Of a DNA stretch of 46,352 bases, positions 1 through 9,362 are shown one piece after another. The first letter of the stretch is position 1, and each line of letters opens with the position of its first letter. Under the pieces are notes generated by a model. It saw only the letters and a list, made by a program, of their open reading frames with translations, did not search any database and was not told where the DNA came from. A program made the position numbers and the translations under genes. Location: positions 1 to 46,352 of the forward strand of contig CAINJJ010000032.1 of the NCBI GenBank assembly GCA_903849645.1, in the 5' to 3' direction. Source of the DNA: an uncultured Acidobacteriaceae bacterium. GTDB lineage: Bacteria; Acidobacteriota; Terriglobia; Terriglobales; Acidobacteriaceae.

Positions 1-139
1 GATGGTGATGCCCGGCGACAACGTGCAGCTTGTGATTGAGCTGATCACGCCGGTGGCTCTGGAAAAGGGACTCCGGTTTGCGATCCGCGAAGGCGGCCGC
101 ACGGTGGGCGCAGGCACGGTTTCTGAGATTGTGAAGTAA
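1..139 (+). CDS. tuf: Elongation factor Tu, C-terminal fragment (5' end outside window)
   Basis: The open frame from base 2 to a TAA encodes the last 45 residues of EF-Tu, the GTPase that delivers aminoacyl-tRNA to the ribosome. The visible part is beta-barrel domain 3: [17 protein letters not shown], then a fragment ending [15 protein letters not shown], which is the near-universal EF-Tu C terminus. The GTPase domain lies upstream of the window. Its position just before rpsJ is the usual str-to-S10 junction. Confidence 0.96.
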   Translation, partial: MVMPGDNVQLVIELITPVALEKGLRFAIREGGRTVGAGTVSEIVK

Positions 140-141
140 GG

Positions 142-171
142 CAGGGAACAGGGGTCAGGGATCAGGGGTCA
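142..171 (+). repeat. Heptad repeat, single arm, tuf-rpsJ spacer
   Basis: About four tandem 7-base units of form CAGGGRN (CAGGGAA, CAGGGGT, CAGGGAT, CAGGGGT) begin three bases after the tuf stop. No convincing complementary arm is visible before rpsJ, unlike most other spacers of this cluster. The remaining spacer up to rpsJ shows no other clear signal. Confidence 0.75.
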
Positions 172-325
172 AGTACCTGGTCCCGGACTTAAACAAGAGC
201 GATCCGGGGAACAGGGCCACAAGCACGACAGGCGGCCTGAAGCCAGGGTGGAACTGATTGCCGGACGCTGAAAACTCAGGTGCGCGGGGGATGGGAGGCC
301 TGAACCCGCGGGGAAGTTGGGAGAG

Positions 326-643
326 ATGGTAGGACAAAGGATTCGCATACGGTTGAAGGCATACGACTATCGCGTGCTGGACACCTCGACGGGCGAGATT
401 GTGGAAACGGCCAAGCGCACTGGAGCAACGGTGGCGGGCCCGATTCCCTTGCCGACGATCAAGAACAAGTATTGCGTGCTGCGTTCCCCGCACGTGGACA
501 AGAAGTCGCGCGAGGCATTCGAGATTCGCACCCACAAGCGCCTGATCGACATTCTGGAGCCGACACAGCAGACCGTGGACGCGCTGATGAAGCTCGACCT
601 GCCGGCCGGTGTTGATGTCGAGATCAAGGCCTTCGAGAAGTAG
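326..643 (+). CDS. rpsJ: 30S ribosomal protein S10
   Basis: S10 binds the 3' domain of 16S rRNA in the 30S head and, in the family, also partners NusB in antitermination. The 105-residue product starts [16 protein letters not shown] and contains the diagnostic [15 protein letters not shown] and [19 protein letters not shown] stretches. The frame opens earlier with a TTG, but this ATG is preceded by a purine-rich GGGGAAGTTGGGAGAG and aligns with the normal S10 start. It is the first gene of the S10 block. Confidence 0.96.
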   Translation: MVGQRIRIRLKAYDYRVLDTSTGEIVETAKRTGATVAGPIPLPTIKNKYCVLRSPHVDKKSREAFEIRTHKRLIDILEPTQQTVDALMKLDLPAGVDVEIKAFEK

Positions 644-678
644 CCACCTGCGGTGGGGCTATACGCGCCTTGCGGCGC
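644..678 (+). repeat. 35-bp double-hairpin element, copy 1 (after rpsJ)
   Basis: Two short hairpins in tandem start at the base after the rpsJ stop: CCAC-ctgc-GGTGG and GCGC-cttgc-GGCGC. The same 35 bases recur at 1502-1536 after rplC with only two differences, both in the linker between the hairpins. There is no T tract, so it does not look like a standard terminator. Confidence 0.75.
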
Positions 679-773
679 AATCACTTCGCGGCAAAAGCGC
701 GAAACAGATCAAAAGTCCGGAAGGACCCCGGCAGTGCGATGAGTTCAACATCGCATGATGAGGCGAGGAAGAC

Positions 774-1499
774 ATGGCAGTTACAGCAATTCTCGGTAAA
801 AAAATCGGCATGACGCAGGTCTTCGATGAAAAGGGCGATGTGCACCCGATTACGGTGTTGCAGGCCGGCCCTTGCGTGATTACGCAGTTGAAGACGCTGG
901 CGCGGGACGGTTACGAAGCGGCGCAGATCGGACTGGTAGAGTTCGTCAAGGCCAAGAACGTGACCAAGCCGCAGGCGGGGCACTTTGCCAAGACCGAAGC
1001 GCCGCCGGTCAAGGTCATCAAGGAAGTCGCGCTCGAGCTGGACGCCGACGGCGTGGTGGCCACCAAGGCGGGGGACCGCGTACTGGTCGACATCTTCTCC
1101 GAGGTCCGGTTTGTGGACGTGATCGGCACCTCCAAGGGCCGGGGTTTTGCAGGCGTTGTGCGCCGCCACGGTTTCGCGGGCGGTCCCAAGTCGCACGGCC
1201 ACATGTTTCAGGTGCAGGGCTCGATCGGCGCCTCCAGCTTCCCGTCCCGTGTCTTCCCAGGGCAGCGTATGCCGGGCCACATGGGCGCCAAGCAGATCAC
1301 CGTTCGCAACCTGCGTATCCGCGGCATCGATCTGGAAGAGAACCTTCTCATGGTCGAGGGCGCGGTTCCGGGATCGCGCGAAGGCTATGTGTTGATCTCC
1401 AAGGCCAAGACTCCGCCGCGCGAGCGCCGTGGTTTTGCCGGGTCCGGTACCGTGGATCCGTTGAAGGCTTCGAAGAAGGCCCAGGGCAAGCGCAAGTAA
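774..1499 (+). CDS. rplC: 50S ribosomal protein L3
   Basis: L3 is an early-assembly 23S-binding protein that reaches toward the peptidyl transferase centre. The 241-residue product opens MAVTAILGKKIGMTQVF and carries the conserved GSIGASSFPSRVFPGQRMPG and MGAKQITVRNL stretches of the central extension. It is about 30 residues longer than E. coli L3 because of a basic C-terminal tail. A GAGGCGAGGAAG ribosome site precedes the ATG. Confidence 0.97.
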   Translation: MAVTAILGKKIGMTQVFDEKGDVHPITVLQAGPCVITQLKTLARDGYEAAQIGLVEFVKAKNVTKPQAGHFAKTEAPPVKVIKEVALELDADGVVATKAGDRVLVDIFSEVRFVDVIGTSKGRGFAGVVRRHGFAGGPKSHGHMFQVQGSIGASSFPSRVFPGQRMPGHMGAKQITVRNLRIRGIDLEENLLMVEGAVPGSREGYVLISKAKTPPRERRGFAGSGTVDPLKASKKAQGKRK

Positions 1500-1501
1500 C
1501 G

Positions 1502-1536
1502 CCACCTGCGGTGGGGCCAAACGCGCCTTGCGGCGC
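1502..1536 (+). repeat. 35-bp double-hairpin element, copy 2 (after rplC)
   Basis: Near-identical second copy of the element at 644-678, again starting within three bases of a stop codon. Both hairpin stems are conserved exactly; the two differences lie in the linker (CTAT versus CCAA). Confidence 0.75.
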
Positions 1537-1583
1537 TGAGATATTGAAGGCTGGGGAAGGATTCCCGGCGGAAGAAGAAGACG

Positions 1584-2261
1584 ATGGCACAAGTCGATGT
1601 ACTGAATCTGAACGGCGAAAAGGTAGGCTCGATCGAGCTGGCGGACACGGTGTTTGCCGCCGACCAGGTCAACGAAGCCCTGCTGTGGGAGGCGGTCAAG
1701 CACTACCGCGCCTCGCTCCGCCAGGGCACGCACAAGACCAAGAGCCGCACTGAAGTCGCCGGTTCCGGCAAGAAGCTCTGGAAGCAGAAGGGCACGGGCC
1801 GTGCGCGTATCGGCTCGGTGCGCTCGCCCCTGTGGCGTCACGGCTACACGGTTCACGGACCGCAGCCGCGCAGCTACGAGTACGCCTTTCCCCGCAAGAA
1901 GCTGCTCGGCGCCCTGCGCTCGGCTCTGGCCGCCAAGCTGGCCGACGGCAAGCTGACGGTGGTCGACACGCTCGAGATCAAGGACGCCAAGACCAAGCTC
2001 TACCGCGCCGCGCTGACCAGGCTCGATGTGACGCGCACCGCCCTCCTTGTGGAGAACGGCAAGACCCTGAGCCAGGCTCTGGTTCTGGGCGCGCGCAATC
2101 TCAAGGGCGTGGAACTGGTGCTCAACAATGAAGTCCATCCCTACGATCTGCTGCGCTATGAGCGGGCCATCTTCTCCAAGGCCGCCATCGAGCAGTTGAC
2201 CGAGGCGCTGGAAAAGACCGTGTCGAAGCGCAAGCTCGCCGCACAGACGGAGGCCGCGTAA
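1584..2261 (+). CDS. rplD: 50S ribosomal protein L4
   Basis: L4 lines the polypeptide exit tunnel with its extended loop; in E. coli it also represses the S10 operon. The 225-residue product contains the expected loop region TKSRTEVAGSGKKLWKQKGT followed by GRARIGSVRSPLWRHG. A purine-rich GGAAGAAGAAG precedes the start. Its TAA shares one base with the rplW ATG (TAATG), indicating translational coupling. The C terminus is slightly longer than usual. Confidence 0.97.
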   Translation: MAQVDVLNLNGEKVGSIELADTVFAADQVNEALLWEAVKHYRASLRQGTHKTKSRTEVAGSGKKLWKQKGTGRARIGSVRSPLWRHGYTVHGPQPRSYEYAFPRKKLLGALRSALAAKLADGKLTVVDTLEIKDAKTKLYRAALTRLDVTRTALLVENGKTLSQALVLGARNLKGVELVLNNEVHPYDLLRYERAIFSKAAIEQLTEALEKTVSKRKLAAQTEAA

Positions 2262-2554
2262 TGCCGACTCTCTATACCGTGATTCGCCGCCCGCTGATTA
2301 CAGAAAAGGGGCTGGGCGTGAAGGAGACCGAAGGGACGCTGGTGTTTGACGTCGCCCCCGAGGCCACCAAGACTGAAGTCAAGCAGGCGGTCGAGGCGCT
2401 CTTCAAGGTGAAGGTCTCCGGCGTGCGCACTGCGAACGTGGTCGGCAAGGAACGGCGCCGGGGCAAGTTCGCGGGCTACCGCCCGGACTGGAAGAAGGCG
2501 TATGTCCGGCTCAAGGCCGGCGAGAAGCTTCCGGAGTACGTGAGCAACCTGTAG
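2261..2554 (+). CDS. rplW: 50S ribosomal protein L23
   Basis: L23 sits at the tunnel exit and is the docking point for trigger factor and SRP in the family. The 97-residue product begins MPTLYTVIRRPLITEKG and has the typical VFDVAPEATKTEVKQAVEAL and KVSGVRTANVVGKERR segments. It overlaps the rplD stop by one base. Confidence 0.96.
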   Translation: MPTLYTVIRRPLITEKGLGVKETEGTLVFDVAPEATKTEVKQAVEALFKVKVSGVRTANVVGKERRRGKFAGYRPDWKKAYVRLKAGEKLPEYVSNL

Positions 2555-2623
2555 GAACAGTGGTCAGGGAATCGGGAACGGTGTTCCGTTCAAGGTTCCG
2601 GGCAGGATCTGACCGGGATGGAT
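2555..2623 (+). repeat. Degenerate heptad-type inverted repeat, rplW-rplB spacer
   Basis: The first part of the spacer holds GAACAGTGGTCAGGGAATCG-like purine units and then a partly complementary pyrimidine run with GTTCCG and GATCTGACC. It resembles the heptad hairpins elsewhere in the cluster but is too decayed to define units cleanly. Confidence 0.4.
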
Positions 2624-2723
2624 GATCGGGGCCCGCGCCAAGAGGCGGGGTTCCGGAGAAACGGGGAGAGAGGCGCCGGGTTGAGGCGCGCGATCTCCGA
2701 GACAGGGTTTCAGGACAAAGACG

Positions 2724-3548
<825 letters not shown>

Positions 3549-3563
3549 AGGAGCTGAGGATTT

Positions 3564-3854
3564 ATGGCACGTTCGACTAAGAAGGGCCCGTTCGTGGATG
3601 CGCACCTCACCGTCAAGATCGAGGTGCTGAACCAGGCCAACGACAAGAAGGTAGTGAAGACCTGGTCGCGGCGTTCGACCATCTTTCCCGAGTTTGTGGG
3701 CCACACCATCGCGGTGCACAACGGCAAGAAGTTCGTCCCCGTCTATGTGACCGAAAACATGGTCGGCCACAAGCTGGGCGAGTTTGCTCCGACGCGCACC
3801 TTCAAGGGGCACACCGGGGGCAGCAAGGCCGAAGCGGGCGCCAAGCCGCGGTAG
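3564..3854 (+). CDS. rpsS: 30S ribosomal protein S19
   Basis: S19 forms a complex with S13 in the 30S head near the A site. The 96-residue protein starts [15 protein letters not shown] and carries the family signatures [20 protein letters not shown] and [18 protein letters not shown]. It follows rplB after 15 bases with a GAGG ribosome site. Confidence 0.97.
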   Translation: MARSTKKGPFVDAHLTVKIEVLNQANDKKVVKTWSRRSTIFPEFVGHTIAVHNGKKFVPVYVTENMVGHKLGEFAPTRTFKGHTGGSKAEAGAKPR

Positions 3855-3867
3855 CAACCGGAGTGGG

Positions 3868-3900
3868 CAGTGAACAGTGAACAGTGGACAGTGATCAGTG
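3868..3900 (+). repeat. Heptad repeat, mainly single arm, rpsS-rplV spacer
   Basis: Tandem 7-base units of form CAGTGRN (CAGTGAA twice, CAGTGGA, CAGTGAT) lie just after rpsS. Only a weak complementary run follows before rplV. Confidence 0.75.
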
Positions 3901-3943
3901 CACCGTCAACTGAGAGCCGTCAGTGAAGATTGAGGAAGAGACA

Positions 3944-4387
3944 ATGGCAGTCGAGACAAAGGAATACCGGGCCGAAGCGAGATTCCAGCGCGTGTCGCCG
4001 CAGAAGGCGCGCCTGGTGCTGGATCTGATCAAGGGCCGGGGGGTCGAGGAGGCGCTGACCGTAGCCGCCTTCACCAAAAAGCGCATCGCCCCGGTGATTC
4101 ACAAGCTGCTGACTTCGGCCGTGGACAACGCGAAGTACGTGTCCGGAGAGCAGGGGCTGGACCTGGACGTGGACAATCTCTACGTCAAGCTGGCCCTGGC
4201 CAATGAAGGGCCGCGGATGAAGCGCATCCGCCCTGCGCCCATGGGCCGGGCCTTCCGCTATCAGCGCAGGCTGACGCACATCATTCTTTCGGTGGCCGAG
4301 CGGACAGCGGCTGCGGGTCTGGTGACACGGGCAGATGAGCCCGTGGCTCCGAAGGCAACCAAGAAGAAGGCCGCTAAAAAGGCCTAG
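3944..4387 (+). CDS. rplV: 50S ribosomal protein L22
   Basis: L22 spans all 23S domains, and its beta-hairpin lines the exit tunnel. The product starts [20 protein letters not shown] and has [19 protein letters not shown] plus the hairpin region [19 protein letters not shown] chose this ATG over an upstream in-frame GTG at 3923 because GAGGAAGAG lies directly before it and the extra residues are not family-like. A lysine/alanine-rich tail (TKKKAAKKA) extends the C terminus. Confidence 0.95.
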   Translation: MAVETKEYRAEARFQRVSPQKARLVLDLIKGRGVEEALTVAAFTKKRIAPVIHKLLTSAVDNAKYVSGEQGLDLDVDNLYVKLALANEGPRMKRIRPAPMGRAFRYQRRLTHIILSVAERTAAAGLVTRADEPVAPKATKKKAAKKA

Positions 4388-4407
4388 AGGGTTTTGAGGG
4401 AAATAGC

Positions 4408-5076
4408 ATGGGACAGAAAGTCCATCCTTATGGATTCCGGCTGGGAGTGAACAAGCCCTGGCGTTCGCGCTGGTTCTCCGAGCGTGACTATGACAAGCTT
4501 CTCGTCGAAGACGTCAAGCTGCGGGCGGAGCTGAAAGAGAAGCTCAAGGCCGCCGGCGTCAGCTCGGTCGAGATCGAGCGTCCGGGCAACAAGCTCCGCT
4601 TCCTGATCCGCACCGCGCGTCCGGGCATTGTCATTGGCCGCAAGGGCGCGGAGATCGAGAAGCTCAAGCTTGAGCTCGGCAAGCGCACCAGCCGCGACGT
4701 GTTCATTGACATCATTGAAGTGAACAAGCCGGAGCTGGACGCACAGCTTGTCTCCGAGAACATCGCCCTGCAGCTCGAGAAGCGCGTCAGCTTCCGCCGC
4801 GCCATGCGCAAGAGCGTGGACTCGGCCAAGCGCTTCGGCTGCAAGGGAATCAAGGTGCGTGTCTCGGGCCGCTTGAACGGCAACGAAATCGCCCGCTCGG
4901 AGTGGTACCTCGACGGTCAGCTGCCGCTGCATACGCTGCGCGCCGACATCGACTACGGCTTTTCCGAGGCCAGCACCACCTACGGCGTAATCGGCGTCAA
5001 GACCTGGATCTATCGCGGCGACATCTATGAGCAGAAGCGCCGCCAGAATCCGCCTGTCGGAACGTCGGTGTTTTAA
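4408..5076 (+). CDS. rpsC: 30S ribosomal protein S3
   Basis: S3 guards the mRNA entry channel and contributes to ribosomal helicase activity. The 222-residue product begins [16 protein letters not shown] and includes a type-II KH domain with the [15 protein letters not shown] motif near residues 70-85. The C-terminal half has [15 protein letters not shown] and the [15 protein letters not shown] signature. It starts 20 bases after rplV. Confidence 0.98.
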   Translation: MGQKVHPYGFRLGVNKPWRSRWFSERDYDKLLVEDVKLRAELKEKLKAAGVSSVEIERPGNKLRFLIRTARPGIVIGRKGAEIEKLKLELGKRTSRDVFIDIIEVNKPELDAQLVSENIALQLEKRVSFRRAMRKSVDSAKRFGCKGIKVRVSGRLNGNEIARSEWYLDGQLPLHTLRADIDYGFSEASTTYGVIGVKTWIYRGDIYEQKRRQNPPVGTSVF

Positions 5077-5079
5077 GAG

Positions 5080-5226
5080 CAGGGAACAGGGATCAGGGGT
5101 CAGGGATCAATTCCCGGCCGTTGCCTCTGGGACAGATGGTTTGCAGAGTTTGGTTTAAGTTTCCCGGGAAGCGAGACGGGATGGGGGGTCGAGTCAGATC
5201 CCTGATCCCTGATCCCTTATCCCTGG
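5080..5226 (+). repeat. Heptad inverted repeat, rpsC-rplP spacer
   Basis: Left arm at 5080-5109 is built of CAGGGAA, CAGGGAT, CAGGGGT, CAGGGAT; right arm at 5197-5226 of the complementary GATCCCT units. The arms can pair over roughly 20 bases and enclose about 87 bases. The right arm ends 18 bases before the rplP start. Confidence 0.85.
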
Positions 5227-5244
5227 CTTTTCGAGGTTTTTGCT

Positions 5245-5682
5245 ATGTTGATGCCAAAGAAGGTGAAGTACCGGAAGCAGCAGAAGGGCAAGCGCCGTGG
5301 CAAGGCGTGGCGTGGCTCTTCGCTCTCGTTCGGCGAGTACGGCCTGAAGGTCATGGAGTGCGGGTATATCACCGACCGCCAGATCGAAGCCAGCCGTATC
5401 GCCATGACCCGTTTCATCAAGCGCGGCGGCAAGATCTGGCTGCGCCTGTTCCCGGACAAGCCAATCACCAAGAAACCGGCCGAAGTCCGCATGGGTTCAG
5501 GCAAGGGCGCTCTGGATCACTGGGTCGCCGTGGTGCGGCCGGGCAAGATCCTCTTCGAGATGGAAGGCGTGGCGCCGGACATCGCCGAGGAAGCAATGCG
5601 GCTGGCCTCCAACAAGCTGCCGTTGCGCACCAAGTTTGTGATGCGGCCTGGCGCCGTGAGAGCAGAGGCCGCGGCCAAGTAG
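5245..5682 (+). CDS. rplP: 50S ribosomal protein L16
   Basis: L16 organises the A-site tRNA elbow region of the 50S. The 145-residue protein starts [20 protein letters not shown] and shows [39 protein letters not shown] and [18 protein letters not shown], all L16 signatures. A short GAGG lies upstream of the ATG, right after the heptad hairpin. Confidence 0.97.
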   Translation: MLMPKKVKYRKQQKGKRRGKAWRGSSLSFGEYGLKVMECGYITDRQIEASRIAMTRFIKRGGKIWLRLFPDKPITKKPAEVRMGSGKGALDHWVAVVRPGKILFEMEGVAPDIAEEAMRLASNKLPLRTKFVMRPGAVRAEAAAK

Positions 5683-5752
5683 GCCCTGGCTGGACACGAT
5701 TGACGCGCGGCGCGCCCTCAAGGGGCGCGAGAGCGCCGGAGAGAGAAACACC

Positions 5753-6001
5753 ATGGAACTGGAAAAGATTCGCAACTTGAGCGACGAGGAACTGGCGGTG
5801 CAGGAGAAGACGGCCGCCGAGCAGCTGTTCCGGGTTCGCTTTCAGGTCTCACTGGGGCAGAACGACGGAGTCAAGAAGCTTCGCCTGCTGCGCAAGGAGA
5901 TCGCACAGATCAAGACGGTGGCCCGCGAGCGCAAGCTGGGCATCCGTGGCGCAACGGCCGATACAACGGCCGCGGCGGAGAGCACGAAGGGAGCACGCTA
6001 G
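5753..6001 (+). CDS. rpmC: 50S ribosomal protein L29
   Basis: L29 is a small helical-hairpin protein beside L23 at the tunnel exit. The product starts MELEKIRNLSDEELAVQEKT and has the conserved LRKEIAQIKTVARER near residue 45. At 82 residues it is longer than the common 63-70 because of an alanine/threonine-rich tail. A GGAGAGAGAAA ribosome site precedes it, and its TAG directly abuts the rpsQ ATG. Confidence 0.94.
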   Translation: MELEKIRNLSDEELAVQEKTAAEQLFRVRFQVSLGQNDGVKKLRLLRKEIAQIKTVARERKLGIRGATADTTAAAESTKGAR

Positions 6002-6340
6002 ATGACGGCGACAACAGAAGCGGTACAGGCGCCGGCGACAGGCGCGCGGCGCAACGAGAAGGTTGGCGAGGTGGTTTCGACCAAGATGCAGAAGACCATT
6101 GTGGTCGAGGTCGAGATGCGCAAGGCTCACCCCAAGTACAAGCGCATTGTGCGTTCAACCAAGAAGTTCTATGCCCATGACGAGCTCAGCTCGGCGCGGC
6201 TGGGCGACGTGGTGCGCATCCGTGAGACGCGCCCCTTGAGCAAGCTCAAGCGGTGGTCGCTCGAAGAGATTGTCCGGCGCTCGGCGCTCGGCCAGCTCGA
6301 GGACGCCAAGGTCCGGACAGAAGTCAAGGCTGCCAACTAG
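6002..6340 (+). CDS. rpsQ: 30S ribosomal protein S17
   Basis: S17 is an OB-fold protein binding 16S rRNA early in 30S assembly. The core [37 protein letters not shown] and [18 protein letters not shown] is unmistakable. The protein (112 residues) carries an N-terminal extension of about 20 residues and a C-terminal one compared with the usual 80-90. It starts at the base after the rpmC stop, so it is probably translationally coupled. Confidence 0.95.
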   Translation: MTATTEAVQAPATGARRNEKVGEVVSTKMQKTIVVEVEMRKAHPKYKRIVRSTKKFYAHDELSSARLGDVVRIRETRPLSKLKRWSLEEIVRRSALGQLEDAKVRTEVKAAN

Positions 6341-6365
6341 CCAGAGCGAGTAAGGAGAAGAACCC

Positions 6366-6737
6366 ATGGCTGTGCAAATGAGAACCATGCTCGCGGTGGC
6401 CGATAACTCCGGCGCGCGCAAGCTGCAAGTGATTCTGCCGCTGGGCGGCGGATTGGGCAAGAAGGCCGGCCTCGGCGACATCGTAACTGCCGCGGTCAAG
6501 GAAGCCTCGCCCGACGGCACCGTGAAGAAGGGCAAGGTCGTCAAGGCGGTCATCGTCCGCACCCGCAAGGAGCATCGCCGCCGGGACGGAACGTATATCC
6601 GCTTCGACGAGAATGCGGCCGTGGTCATCAACGAGGCCAACGAGCCGGTAGGCACGCGCGTCTTTGGTCCCGTGGCCCGCGAGCTGCGCGAGAAGAAGTT
6701 CCTGAAGATCGTCTCGCTCGCGCCGGAAGTTGTGTAG
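6366..6737 (+). CDS. rplN: 50S ribosomal protein L14
   Basis: L14 lies at the subunit interface, next to L19. The 123-residue product begins [19 protein letters not shown] and includes [34 protein letters not shown] and [14 protein letters not shown], matching the family end to end. A TAAGGAGAAG ribosome site precedes the ATG. Confidence 0.98.
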   Translation: MAVQMRTMLAVADNSGARKLQVILPLGGGLGKKAGLGDIVTAAVKEASPDGTVKKGKVVKAVIVRTRKEHRRRDGTYIRFDENAAVVINEANEPVGTRVFGPVARELREKKFLKIVSLAPEVV

Positions 6738-6745
6738 GAGTTCGC

Positions 6746-6845
6746 TGTTCATAGTTCACAGTTCGGAGGGATCCCGGAAAGTTACGGCGGTCCTCAAGCG
6801 CTGAGGATCGGGAACTAGGAACTACGAACCAAGAACTGTGAACTG
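6746..6845 (+). repeat. Heptad inverted repeat, rplN-rplX spacer
   Basis: Left arm 6746-6764 has GTTCATA, GTTCACA units; right arm 6811-6845 has GAACTAG, GAACTAC, GAACTGT units. The orientation is opposite to the other spacers (pyrimidine-type arm first). Between the arms a separate hairpin TCCTCA-agcgc-TGAGGA is visible. The right arm ends 13 bases before the rplX ATG. Confidence 0.8.
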
Positions 6846-6858
6846 TTTTGGAGAGAAG

Positions 6859-7185
6859 ATGCCGAGTTTGAATATTCATCGCAACGATACGGTCAAGGTC
6901 CTCACGGGCTCGGACCGCGGCAAGACGGGCCGTGTTCTGCGCGTCTTCCCCGACAAGGGCACCCTGCTGGTGGAGCATGTGCGCATCGTCAAGAAGACGA
7001 TCTCGGGCAAGAGCGGCAAGCGGACCAAGGGCGGTATCGCCGAGCAGGAGTCGCCCATCAACGTGTCCAACGTCGCCCTGGTCTGCCCCAACTGCGGACC
7101 GGTTCGCGTCGGCGCCAAGATCGAGGGCGACATCAAGGTTCGTGTGTGCAAGAAGTGTGGACAGACGCTGCCGACCAAGAAGTAG
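6859..7185 (+). CDS. rplX: 50S ribosomal protein L24, zinc-ribbon type
   Basis: L24 initiates 50S assembly and sits by the tunnel exit. The KOW motif is in NDTVKVLTGSDRGKTGRVLR near residues 9-28. The C-terminal half has CPNCG and CKKCG, two CxxC knuckles suggesting a bound zinc. I take the ATG after GGAGAGAAG as the start (108 residues); an upstream in-frame GTG at 6838 would add non-family residues and overlap the repeat arm. Confidence 0.96.
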   Translation: MPSLNIHRNDTVKVLTGSDRGKTGRVLRVFPDKGTLLVEHVRIVKKTISGKSGKRTKGGIAEQESPINVSNVALVCPNCGPVRVGAKIEGDIKVRVCKKCGQTLPTKK

Positions 7186-7200
7186 GGCTTGCAGCAAAGC

Positions 7201-7250
7201 AGTGAACGAGTGAAGTAGTGAATCAGTGAAGAAGCAAGTTGTTCACTGAG
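7201..7250 (+). repeat. Short inverted repeat with 8-base period, rplX-rplE spacer
   Basis: The left part consists of AGTGAACG, AGTGAAGT, AGTGAATC, AGTGAAG, a period of 8 rather than 7. A short complementary TTGTTCACTGAG follows at 7239-7250. It looks like a variant of the heptad hairpins. Confidence 0.65.
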
Positions 7251-7362
7251 CAACCAGAGCCGCGCGGGACGAGCAGGATTTCGCCCCCCACGGCCAGCAC
7301 TTCCGAAGCGGTAAACGGCCGAGAGGCCACTCCGGGCGCCGGAAGAGAGAGAGCGAAGCATC

Positions 7363-7911
7363 ATGGCGGCACGTTTGAAAGAGAAGTATCACAAGGAGAT
7401 CAAGCAGGCTCTGCAAAAGGAGCTGGGTCTTGAGAATCCGATGGCGGTTCCGGAGCTGGAAAAGATCGTCATCAACATGGGCCTCGGCGAAGCGACGCAG
7501 AACACCAAGCTGCTCGACCCGCTGGTGGGCGACCTGATGGCGATTACCGGCCAGAAGCCGGTGACCACCAAGGCGAAGAAGTCGATTGCGGCCTTCAAGG
7601 TGAGGGCGGGCATGTCGATCGGCGCCATGGTCACGCTGCGCAACGAGAAGGCCTACGAGTTCCTCGACAGGCTCATCTCCACCGCGCTGCCCCGCGTCCG
7701 CGATTTTCGCGGCGTATCGACCAAGAGTTTTGACGGGCGCGGCAACTACACGCTCGGTTTGCGGGATCAGCTGATCTTCCCGGAGATTGATTACTCCAAG
7801 GTGGAAAAGCTGAAGGGCATGAACATCACCATTGTGACCACGGCCAAGGATGACAACGAAGCGCGCGCTCTGCTGCGGCACTTCGGTATGCCCTTCCGGC
7901 AAGGCGCGTAG
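7363..7911 (+). CDS. rplE: 50S ribosomal protein L5
   Basis: L5 binds 5S rRNA and contacts S13 and P-site tRNA. The 182-residue product contains [19 protein letters not shown], the [20 protein letters not shown] segment and the terminal [20 protein letters not shown] signature. The start lies after GGAAGAGAGAGAG. It is followed after 17 bases by the S14 gene. Confidence 0.98.
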   Translation: MAARLKEKYHKEIKQALQKELGLENPMAVPELEKIVINMGLGEATQNTKLLDPLVGDLMAITGQKPVTTKAKKSIAAFKVRAGMSIGAMVTLRNEKAYEFLDRLISTALPRVRDFRGVSTKSFDGRGNYTLGLRDQLIFPEIDYSKVEKLKGMNITIVTTAKDDNEARALLRHFGMPFRQGA

Positions 7912-7928
7912 GGCGGGATAAGAGGAAT

Positions 7929-8114
7929 ATGGCAACCACTGCAAAAAGGGTGAAAGACGCGCGGAAGCCGAAGTTCAGCTGCCGCAAGCACAACCGGTGC
8001 CAGCTCTGCGGGCGGCCGCGCGGTTTCCTGCGCAAGTTCGGCGTATGCCGCCTGTGTTTCAGGTCGCTGGCGCTCAAGGGCGAGATCCCCGGCGTCGTCA
8101 AGTCAAGCTGGTAG
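7929..8114 (+). CDS. rpsZ: 30S ribosomal protein S14, zinc-binding type Z
   Basis: S14 completes the 30S head. This is the short zinc form: 61 residues with Cys18, CQLC at 23-26 and CRLC near residues 39-42, ending in the typical [12 protein letters not shown]. The longer zinc-free form would be about 100 residues. The gene occupies the normal spc position between L5 and S8. The symbol rpsN is also used for this gene. Confidence 0.96.
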   Translation: MATTAKRVKDARKPKFSCRKHNRCQLCGRPRGFLRKFGVCRLCFRSLALKGEIPGVVKSSW

Positions 8115-8119
8115 AAAGC

Positions 8120-8200
8120 CAGTGGACAGTGAGCAGTGGACAGTGAACAGTTTCCTGCCCATCTGACACTGACCACTGTCCACTGACCACTGTTCACTGT
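8120..8200 (+). repeat. Heptad inverted repeat, rpsZ-rpsH spacer
   Basis: Left arm 8120-8150 consists of CAGTGGA, CAGTGAG, CAGTGGA, CAGTGAA units; right arm 8163-8200 of GACCACT, GTCCACT, GTTCACT units. With only 12 bases between them, the arms would form one of the most stable hairpins of the set. Confidence 0.88.
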
Positions 8201-8259
8201 AGTAGACATTCCCGCTGGTTTCCGCCCAGGGCGGACGAACGGGGAATGAAGGAGAAGGA

Positions 8260-8655
8260 ATGAGTCTGACCGACCCCGTAGCCGATTTTCTGGCGCGCAT
8301 CCGGAACGCAATCCGGGCGCGTCATCAGAAGCTGGATGTCCCGGCTTCCAAGCTGAAGACCGAGATTGCCCGCATCCTCAAGGAAGAGGGCTACATCTCA
8401 AACTACAAGACCCAGGAAGAGGAAGGCAGGCAGATCCTCCGCGTGTACCTCAAGTACGGCGGAACCGAAGCTGCCATCCGTGATCTGGCCCGCATCTCGC
8501 GCCCCGGCTGCCGCGTCTATATCGGCCGCGACGAGATCAAGCGCGTCCAGGGTGGACTGGGCATCTCGATCATGACGACCCCCAAGGGCGTGATGACCGG
8601 CCGTCAGGCACGCCGTGAGGGCGTAGGCGGCGAGCTGCTCTGCGAAGTCTGGTAA
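8260..8655 (+). CDS. rpsH: 30S ribosomal protein S8
   Basis: S8 binds helix 21 of 16S rRNA and in E. coli regulates the spc operon. The 131-residue product starts MSLTDPVADFLARIRNAIRA and ends with the family pattern GGLGISIMTTPKGVMTGRQA followed by GVGGELLCEVW. A GAAGGAGAAGG ribosome site is clear. Confidence 0.97.
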   Translation: MSLTDPVADFLARIRNAIRARHQKLDVPASKLKTEIARILKEEGYISNYKTQEEEGRQILRVYLKYGGTEAAIRDLARISRPGCRVYIGRDEIKRVQGGLGISIMTTPKGVMTGRQARREGVGGELLCEVW

Positions 8656-8658
8656 CGG

Positions 8659-8747
8659 CAGGGAACAGGGAACAGTGGGCAGTCTGCGCTCCGGCAATGA
8701 TCTGCTTCCATAAAGAAATCCACTGATCCCTGTCCACTGTTCACTGT
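8659..8747 (+). repeat. Heptad inverted repeat, rpsH-rplF spacer
   Basis: Left arm 8659-8683 mixes CAGGGAA and CAGTGGG units; right arm 8718-8747 mixes ATCCCTG and TCCACTG/TTCACTG units. The mixture of both unit types appears in both arms, in mirrored order. Confidence 0.82.
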
Positions 8748-8820
8748 TTTCCGGCTGCAGTGGAACGCGGAGGCGCAATCGCCCCGGCGGGACTCGCAAG
8801 CCATATGAAGGATTGATTCA

Positions 8821-9360
8821 ATGTCGCGTATCGGAAAAAAGCTCATCCCGCTGCCCGCGGGCGTCAAGTACAAGGTTGAGGGCAACACGGTTCTGGTCGA
8901 GGGTCCCAAGGGCAAGGTGTCGGCGCTGATTGCCGAGGGCATCACGCTCGAGACCAAGGACGGCATCCTCCACGTCAATCGCGAGAGCGACAAGTACGCC
9001 GCCTTCCACGGCCTGACCCGCGCTCTGGTCTTCAACGCGGTGCAGGGCGTTACCCAGGGCTGGAAGAAGGACCTGGACATCGTCGGCATCGGCTACCGCG
9101 CCGAGATGAAGGGCAAGGGCACAGTGGTCTTCACGCTGGGCTACTCCCACCAGATCGAGTTCCCGCTGCCCACCGGCATCGAGGTGGTCATCGACCCCAA
9201 GCAGACGCACCTGACCGTCTCCGGCATCGACCGGCAGAAGGTTGGCCAGGTGGCTGCCGACATGCGCTCGCTGCGCAAGCCGGACCCCTACAAGAACAAG
9301 GGCGTTCGCTACTCCGACGAGAAGCTCAAGAAGAAGGCCGGCAAGACGGGCTCGAAGTAA
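8821..9360 (+). CDS. rplF: 50S ribosomal protein L6
   Basis: L6 supports the factor-binding region of the 50S. The 179-residue product opens [20 protein letters not shown], has two homologous domains, and carries the C-terminal signature [20 protein letters not shown] followed by [11 protein letters not shown]. Length is standard. Confidence 0.98.
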   Translation: MSRIGKKLIPLPAGVKYKVEGNTVLVEGPKGKVSALIAEGITLETKDGILHVNRESDKYAAFHGLTRALVFNAVQGVTQGWKKDLDIVGIGYRAEMKGKGTVVFTLGYSHQIEFPLPTGIEVVIDPKQTHLTVSGIDRQKVGQVAADMRSLRKPDPYKNKGVRYSDEKLKKKAGKTGSK

Positions 9361-9362
9361 GA

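Noticed and set aside
681..2138. Long minus-strand open frame (485 codons) across rplC and rplD
   Set aside because: It is antisense to two unmistakable ribosomal genes and is a by-product of high GC in codon third positions; no family motif or ribosome site.
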